Assembly (NCBI GenBank): GCA_012729935.1 | Contig: JAAYBY010000131.1 | Location: forward strand, 1 to 6,686 | Length of the DNA stretch: 6,686 nt | Source: Clostridiaceae bacterium | Lineage (GTDB): Bacteria > Bacillota > Clostridia > Saccharofermentanales > UBA5734 | Reading direction: 5' to 3' | Shown: positions 1-4,466 of the stretch, one piece after another | How the letters are laid out: each line of letters opens with the position of its first letter | How positions within the stretch are numbered: the first letter of the stretch is position 1 | Made by a program: the position numbers and the translations under genes | The notes under the pieces: model-generated | Databases searched by the model: none | What the model was told of the DNA's origin: nothing | Seen by the model: only the letters and a program-made list of their open reading frames with translations

Positions 1-5
1 CCGTT

Positions 6-677
6 TCAGGATAACGGCTGTCCACACTGGCTGCAGAAGCGGCTGCCGGGTTGTACGGACGCACCACAGGCGGAACAGAATTTAGCTGTCGGGCTGCTGC
101 TGTCCCGCTGATCGGCCGGAGCAAGCGGCTTGAACGGAGCAGGCATCTGGCTCAGCCGCGTTTCTTCCAAAACATCCGGATCTATAAAGCGATCAACGTC
201 TGCCTCTTCATCGATCATGTCCTGCAGCGGACGATATGGATCGTCGCCCCAGTCATCGTCGTCACGCCAGCAGATCCAGATCGCGGCCTGTTCATCCGGC
301 TGGACTTTGGGTGGATGCAGCTGTGTCATTTTGTCAACGAATTGCAGAATTCGACTGCGAAGGTCCTCAGGTATCACCAACACAATCGTATCGTGCGAAT
401 TTCCGGTTATCAGGAGTTCATTGGGACTGTTGGCAATTATGGATGTGATCTTGTACCAGAGAATGGCGTTCCGGTCAAACGGAGCGGCGCGATAATCTGT
501 ACCCGATACGAGTTTGTAGCCCACGCGAAATCCAGTGATTGCTGTTAAGGGTTCATTTTTGGGAACGCGCTTTTCCCGTTTTACAAAAACACCTTGCTCA
601 TTCAAAACATACTCAGAATAAATCCCGGTCATGACATCCGGAGGGCTCGTCTGGGTGATCCAACTGATGCTTTCCAT
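6..677 (-). CDS. Small protein with acidic linker and C-terminal zinc ribbon, function unknown
   Basis: A 223-residue protein ending at TGA. The start is ATG at 675-677, preceded by a strong AAGGAG seven bases upstream, so the start is secure. The C-terminus holds a clear zinc ribbon: C201-X2-C204-X10-C215-X2-C218, each pair followed by glycine (CSACG and CSQCG). Residues about 138-172 are very acidic (DDDDWGDD followed by Asp/Glu-rich sequence) and residues about 175-198 are a Pro/Ser-rich linker. The first 120 residues look like alternating beta strands followed by an amphipathic helix (about 103-119), which could be a PH-like fold; that is inference only. There is no signal peptide or membrane segment, so it is probably cytoplasmic. 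It lies 46 bp after the permease gene on the same strand and may be co-transcribed with it. Such C-terminal ribbons are common in poorly characterised Gram-positive proteins and do not define a function. I do not recognise the family. Existence of the gene is well supported, its role is not. Confidence 0.88.
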   Translation of the reverse strand: MESISWITQTSPPDVMTGIYSEYVLNEQGVFVKREKRVPKNEPLTAITGFRVGYKLVSGTDYRAAPFDRNAILWYKITSIIANSPNELLITGNSHDTIVLVIPEDLRSRILQFVDKMTQLHPPKVQPDEQAAIWICWRDDDDWGDDPYRPLQDMIDEEADVDRFIDPDVLEETRLSQMPAPFKPLAPADQRDSSSPTAKFCSACGASVQPGSRFCSQCGQPLS

Positions 678-684
678 CTTTAAA

Positions 685-690
685 CTCCTT
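685..690 (-). promoter_or_regulatory. Strong ribosome binding site of the zinc-ribbon gene
   Basis: The minus strand reads AAGGAG, seven bases before the ATG at 675-677. It lies in the 46-bp gap after the permease stop codon. A TTGACA hexamer lies just upstream in the gap, but a -10 element at normal spacing from it would fall at the start codon. I therefore see no convincing separate promoter and no terminator between the two genes. Confidence 0.8.
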
Positions 691-723
691 TCAGGCTGTC
701 AACTCGATAAAAATGATCATCGA

Positions 724-1974
724 CTATTCATAACGCAGAGCATCGATCGGATCCATCCGTGCCGCTTTGCGGGCTGGATAAATACCAAAAAACAATCCGA
801 CCGCACTGGAGAAAATGACGGCAATTACAATTGACTGTAGACTGAGGACGGGGGAAATACTGGCAATGTTCATCGTCTTGACAAACCAGGCGATACCCTC
901 TGCCAGACCGAGGCCTGCCAGAATTCCCAGTATTCCGCCAACCATCGTCAAGATGATTGACTCGGTCATAAACTGCATCATGATGTCCGTTGTTGAGGCG
1001 CCAACTGCTTTTCTGATCCCGATTTCGCGGGTCCGCTCGGTAACGGAAACCAGCATAATATTCATCACGCCGATTCCGCCGACCAGTAATGAGATGGCTG
1101 CGACTGCACTGATGAATATTGTCATAACGTTAACCACTGTGTTGATCTGATCCAGAATTGAAGCCAGATTCTGCGTTCTGTAAACAGATCTGCCTTCATT
1201 TCCGTGTCGTAGTTCAAGCAGGCGAACAACAGCTGCGGCCGCCTCATCAACCCCGTCAGGGGATGTTGCCATGACCAGGACTGACGACAGTTCATGATCT
1301 GCTGCCAGGATTCTGGTGACAGCCGGGAAAGGTGCATAGACAAAATTCGGCATGCTGCCAAATTCCGAATCGTCCCCGAACTGATCCGCTAAACCAGAGT
1401 ACTGGGATGTTGCAGATTCACTGACCCCGATCACCGTTGCGCGCATCAGATGATTGTCCTTTTCGATCACCAGTTTTTCACCAACGGCATTTTCCCGCCC
1501 GAACAGTTTCTGCGCGCCGGTGCGGTCGATGATCACAACCGGTCTGTCATCCTGATATTCAATATCCGAAAAGGATCGGCCATGAACGATATCGATCGGA
1601 GAAAAGAACAGGTAATTCTCATCAATAGCAGTGAGAAAAATTCTACTCTGACTCATGTCAGTCTCGGCACGCGCGACAGTCTGCAGGGTTGCTGTTGCCA
1701 TCCGGACAGAAGGTACTCTTGTACGAATGGCTTCAAGATCTTTCTGGGTCAGATAATCGCTTGATTGTGCCTGATTGGAGCGAACCTGGACAAAAAATGA
1801 CGATGCGCCGATCTGTTCGAACTGCCCCAGAATCTCAGTTTTTCCGCCTTCGCCAAGTGAAACGATGGCTATCACAGATGAGATTCCGACAATGATGCCC
1901 AGCATGGTCAGGAGCGCCCGCATTTTGTTGCTGATCAGGCTGCTGATCGCCATTTTCAGACTTTCGAAAAACAT
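724..1974 (-). CDS. MacB/FtsX-family ABC transporter permease (YknZ-like)
   Basis: A 416-residue inner-membrane permease, the transmembrane half of a MacB-type ABC exporter. Four hydrophobic segments are visible: TM1 about 21-42, then a large extracytoplasmic MacB_PCD-type domain (about 43-278), TM2 about 279-305, TM3 about 337-365 and TM4 about 378-400. Family hallmarks are SNKMRALLTMLGIIVG near the N-terminus, TERTREIGIRKAVGA at 312-326 after TM2 (the cytoplasmic coupling region) and YPARKAARMDPIDALRYE at the C-terminus. The length is normal for the stand-alone permeases of Gram-positive bacteria, in which the ATPase is a separate protein rather than fused as in Escherichia coli MacB. The start ATG overlaps the ATPase stop by one base (TGATG) and is preceded by GGAGGAA about nine bases upstream. 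In this family ATP hydrolysis drives conformational change of the periplasmic domain rather than a classical transmembrane channel cycle. The substrate cannot be read from the sequence; peptides, antimicrobials or lipoprotein-like substrates are all possible. Confidence 0.95.
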   Translation of the reverse strand: MFFESLKMAISSLISNKMRALLTMLGIIVGISSVIAIVSLGEGGKTEILGQFEQIGASSFFVQVRSNQAQSSDYLTQKDLEAIRTRVPSVRMATATLQTVARAETDMSQSRIFLTAIDENYLFFSPIDIVHGRSFSDIEYQDDRPVVIIDRTGAQKLFGRENAVGEKLVIEKDNHLMRATVIGVSESATSQYSGLADQFGDDSEFGSMPNFVYAPFPAVTRILAADHELSSVLVMATSPDGVDEAAAAVVRLLELRHGNEGRSVYRTQNLASILDQINTVVNVMTIFISAVAAISLLVGGIGVMNIMLVSVTERTREIGIRKAVGASTTDIMMQFMTESIILTMVGGILGILAGLGLAEGIAWFVKTMNIASISPVLSLQSIVIAVIFSSAVGLFFGIYPARKAARMDPIDALRYE

Positions 1975-2705
1975 CAGGCCGTTCCTCCGCTCTGCACAAG
2001 GTTTTCCAGGCTGTCAGACGTGATTTGACCATCGAAGACATGAATGGTTCTCTGGGCGTATGCTGCAATGTTTGAATCATGGGTGATCAGGATGATGGTC
2101 GACCCTTCTTTATTCAACCGCTTGAAGATCTGCATGATTTCAGTGGATGACTTGCTGTCCAGGTTACCAGTTGGTTCATCTGCCATGATCAGTGCCGGTT
2201 GAAGAACAATGGCCCGGGCGATGGCTGCCCGCTGTTTCTGCCCGCCGGACACTTCGTTGGGTTTGTGTCTGGCCCATTCACTCAGGCCGACAGATTCCAG
2301 CGCCTCCATCGCCCGCGCTGTCCTCTCCTTGTACGACAGGCCGGCATAGACCATCGGCAATGCCACATTGTCTCTCAGATTAAGCTTCGACAGCAGATTG
2401 AACGACTGAAAAACAAAACCGATTTCCTCATTGCGAATTCTTGCCAGCTCATTCTGACTGAGATCAGAAATATCAGTTCCGTTCAGCTTATAGGTTCCCT
2501 GATCTTTTTGATCCAGGCATCCCAGTATGTTCATCAGTGTCGATTTACCAGATCCGGACGGACCCATTATGGCGGTCATTTCACCAGATAAAATGTCGAG
2601 ATTGACACCTTTTAACGCAGTCAGCGATATTGCACCAGTCTGATAGGTCTTCCAAACATCACGCAATTCAATCAGCATATTCTTTTTTGCAGATATTTCT
2701 GTCAT
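1974..2705 (-). CDS. MacB/LolD-class ABC transporter ATP-binding protein (YknY-like)
   Basis: A 243-residue cytoplasmic ATPase that powers the adjoining permease. All nucleotide-binding motifs are intact: Walker A GPSGSGKST at 48-56, Q-loop glutamine Q100 (FVFQSFNLL), signature VSGGQKQR at 152-159, Walker B ALIMADEP with D176 and E177, D-loop NLD at 181-183 and H-loop H209 (ITHDSN). The Walker A continuation STLMNILGCLD is characteristic of the MacB/LolD/FtsE group, which pairs with FtsX-like permeases. Length is typical. The start ATG overlaps the adaptor stop (ATGA, four bases), with AGGA about nine bases upstream. An internal Met10 is possible but less likely, because the overlap and RBS both favour the first ATG. 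Translational coupling with both neighbours implies equimolar production of the complex. No degenerate residues were seen, so it should be an active ATPase. Confidence 0.97.
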   Translation of the reverse strand: MTEISAKKNMLIELRDVWKTYQTGAISLTALKGVNLDILSGEMTAIMGPSGSGKSTLMNILGCLDQKDQGTYKLNGTDISDLSQNELARIRNEEIGFVFQSFNLLSKLNLRDNVALPMVYAGLSYKERTARAMEALESVGLSEWARHKPNEVSGGQKQRAAIARAIVLQPALIMADEPTGNLDSKSSTEIMQIFKRLNKEGSTIILITHDSNIAAYAQRTIHVFDGQITSDSLENLVQSGGTA

Positions 2706-4420
2706 TGTGTTGCATCCTGGTCTTCAATTCTGACTGTCATACCGGGCTGCAGACTGCTGTCAGGATTGAGAACAACCCGATCGTTTTCATTCAGGCCATC
2801 CAGTACTTCAACTGACATCTCTGACTGGATACCAGGTGTTATCGGTCTTTTGATCAGCACATTGTTTTCGTCTACGACGTAGACAAAGGTAGCGTCAAGT
2901 TCTCGTCGCATGGCCTCAGCCGGTAAAATCAGAACATTTTCAGCAGATGCTGTCTTAATTTCGGCATCAATTGAAAATCCCGGTATCAGTTCACTCCTCT
3001 TTGGTCCCATAATGCTCAATTCAACTTCTCGCCATGGTTCACCGCTCAGTCCACTTAACGATCCCAGTTCACTGCCCAGCTCATTACTGCCCGTGAAAGA
3101 TCCTGAATTGGCAAAGGGTGCGATGTAGGTGATCTCGCCGCTGAAAACCAGATCATTGTATTGATATTGAACCGGCATTCCGACACGCAGCCGATTTGAA
3201 TCAAACTGATTGGCCCGGAAAATCGCCTTTGGCCGTGTAGTATCATAAATCACAACAGCGACCGCGCCGGGCGATGCCAGACCCGCGGACGGTAAAACAC
3301 TCTGTCCTTGCGTGAGCAGCGAAGACAGATCGATGGAATTTAAACTCGATTGTGTCAGACTACCGGTGCTGCCGACATAGTCGCCCGGTTCAACATTGAT
3401 TTGAGCGATGACACCGTTCGTTGACGCTTTGAGTGTTGCGCTCGATGCTTCGAAGCTTTCTTTGGCCTGTTTCTCGATTGCAGCTGCCTGGCTTAATGCT
3501 GACTGCAATGTGTTCCCCAGGCCTCCCAACTGACCGCCCAATTGATTGAGTAAATCCTCGTCCAGTCCCAGACCCAGATTGAGATTCTGCAACTGACCTG
3601 TTAGCGATGATACAACCTTGCCGCTTGTTGTACTGATTGATTGAATATCATTTTGCAGCTGTTTCAATAACGTTTGATAATCTGGATTCTCATTCAGGGA
3701 AACACTCTCAGTCAGTAATGCGATTGCCTGCTGAATGATGCTGTCTGCATTCTCACTTTCCGGATCATAACCCTCCAGTAATTGTGTCAATTCCGAACTT
3801 AGTTCCGGATTAATATCGAGGGTCGCCGGTTGTATGCTGCTTAACTGAACCAATCCTGAAAGCGTTGACGACAATTGGTTGTTAAGTGCTGTCAGCTGCC
3901 GGTTCAGATCTTTTGCCGCCTGTGCGGCAGCGGCTTCCTCAGCCTGTTTTGCGTCAGCCTGTGCCGCTTCAGTTGTTTCTGCCTGTCTGATTGAATCCTC
4001 AATTTCCTCTCTCGCTGACTTCGCTTGCATGTACTGCTCTTCAAGCTCACTCTGATCGAGCGTCAACAGCGGATCGCCCGCTTGAACAGTATCACCGCGG
4101 GAGACATGGACCTTGAGAACACGTTGTCGTTGCTCAGACGACAGCTGCTCAACAGAACCGGGATAAATTTCAGCCGAAATCATCATATAACTGCTGATAT
4201 CCCCACGATACACATTGCCGACCCGAACGGTTGCAGGCGGATCTTTTTGCAGGAGCGCATAGAGTAGAATGGATAGAGCCGCCAGTCCGATTACCAAAAA
4301 AGTAATCACTCTGCGCCTTCTGATTTTGTCTTTTCGTTTAGATACGTGTGACAACGGATTCACCACCAGCCTTTTTTGTTTCTGCTTATTCAGGCCAGCC
4401 GGATCAAACCGGACAGCCAA
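2702..4420 (-). CDS. HlyD/MacA-family membrane fusion (adaptor) protein, unusually long
   Basis: A protein of up to 572 residues, taken to be the adaptor subunit of the exporter encoded just downstream. A basic N-terminus (KRKDKIRRRR) precedes one membrane anchor at about 38-57, with the rest extracytoplasmic. The first lipoyl-like half is about 97-122 (VLKVHVSRGDTVQAGDPLLTLD) and the second about 330-354 (LKASTNGVIAQINVEPGDYVG). Between them lie about 200 residues: an Ala/Gln/Glu-rich coiled-coil stretch (123-182), a Ser/Leu/Gln-rich middle and a returning helix (303-330). A beta-barrel domain follows (about 385-490), interrupted by a Ser/Gly-rich stretch at 436-461, then a membrane-proximal domain (495-567) with the typical LPAEAM and GLNENDRVVLNP patterns. 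YknX-type adaptors are nearer 380 residues. The longest frame starts with TTG at 4418-4420 behind a weak, distant GGA. A GTG at 4361-4363 has AAAAAAGG six bases upstream and would give 553 residues, still with the basic tail and anchor. I give the longer frame but consider the GTG at least as likely. Confidence 0.92.
   Translation of the reverse strand: MAVRFDPAGLNKQKQKRLVVNPLSHVSKRKDKIRRRRVITFLVIGLAALSILLYALLQKDPPATVRVGNVYRGDISSYMMISAEIYPGSVEQLSSEQRQRVLKVHVSRGDTVQAGDPLLTLDQSELEEQYMQAKSAREEIEDSIRQAETTEAAQADAKQAEEAAAAQAAKDLNRQLTALNNQLSSTLSGLVQLSSIQPATLDINPELSSELTQLLEGYDPESENADSIIQQAIALLTESVSLNENPDYQTLLKQLQNDIQSISTTSGKVVSSLTGQLQNLNLGLGLDEDLLNQLGGQLGGLGNTLQSALSQAAAIEKQAKESFEASSATLKASTNGVIAQINVEPGDYVGSTGSLTQSSLNSIDLSSLLTQGQSVLPSAGLASPGAVAVVIYDTTRPKAIFRANQFDSNRLRVGMPVQYQYNDLVFSGEITYIAPFANSGSFTGSNELGSELGSLSGLSGEPWREVELSIMGPKRSELIPGFSIDAEIKTASAENVLILPAEAMRRELDATFVYVVDENNVLIKRPITPGIQSEMSVEVLDGLNENDRVVLNPDSSLQPGMTVRIEDQDATQ
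4361..4377 (-). promoter_or_regulatory. Alternative start (GTG) and RBS for the adaptor gene
   Basis: On the minus strand AAAAAAGG (4370-4377) is followed by a six-base spacer and GTG at 4361-4363, in frame with the adaptor. The spacing is ideal for translation initiation, whereas the upstream TTG at 4418-4420 has only GGA eleven bases away. Choosing this GTG removes 19 residues and gives a basic N-terminus directly before the membrane anchor, as is usual for these adaptors. N-terminal conservation among homologues would settle it. Confidence 0.45.
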
Positions 4421-4425
4421 ATCTT

Positions 4426-4437
4426 TATGGTTCCATA
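4426..4437. repeat. 12-bp palindrome TATGGttCCATA upstream of the adaptor gene
   Basis: Five-base arms TATGG and CCATA flank a two-base centre. The site lies between the promoter-like hexamers and the TTG start. With a two-base centre it is more plausible as a protein-binding half-site pair than as an RNA hairpin. It could be chance; no second copy was noticed before the other genes. Confidence 0.25.
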
Positions 4438-4460
4438 CATATTATAGCGGGTCGTGTCAA
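4432..4460 (-). promoter_or_regulatory. Possible sigma-A-type promoter for the transporter genes
   Basis: In the 46-bp gap between the peptidase stop and the adaptor, the minus strand has a perfect TTGACA (4455-4460) and, 17 bases further, TATGGA (4432-4437), a poor -10 element. A perfect TATAAT lies at 4441-4446 but is only eight bases from TTGACA, and at 17 bases upstream of it there is only TAAGAA. So either a -35 with a weak -10, or a -10 with almost no -35, could act here. The first option would put the transcript start near 4425, giving a normal leader only if the GTG at 4361-4363 is the true start. Weak evidence; the gene may simply be read from the peptidase transcript. Confidence 0.3.
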
Positions 4461-4466
4461 ATGTTC

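Noticed and set aside
51..548. A 165-codon open frame on the plus strand opposite the zinc-ribbon gene
   Set aside because: It has no recognisable domain and overlaps a minus-strand gene with a clear zinc ribbon and strong RBS. It is a shadow frame.
678..723. A possible terminator or promoter between the permease and zinc-ribbon genes
   Set aside because: The only dyads are ATGATCAT and a five-base TCGAT/ATCGA pair, with no GC-rich stem and U-tract. The TTGACA there would need a -10 at the start codon.
4390..4440. A 16-codon open frame starting with ATG just after TATAAT, overlapping the adaptor start (possible leader peptide)
   Set aside because: It has no RBS and would sit at or before any transcript start predicted in the gap. 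Nothing distinguishes it from chance.
4441..4460. TTGACA and TATAAT read together as one consensus promoter
   Set aside because: The hexamers are separated by only eight bases, far from the 16-18 needed, so they cannot form a single sigma-A promoter.
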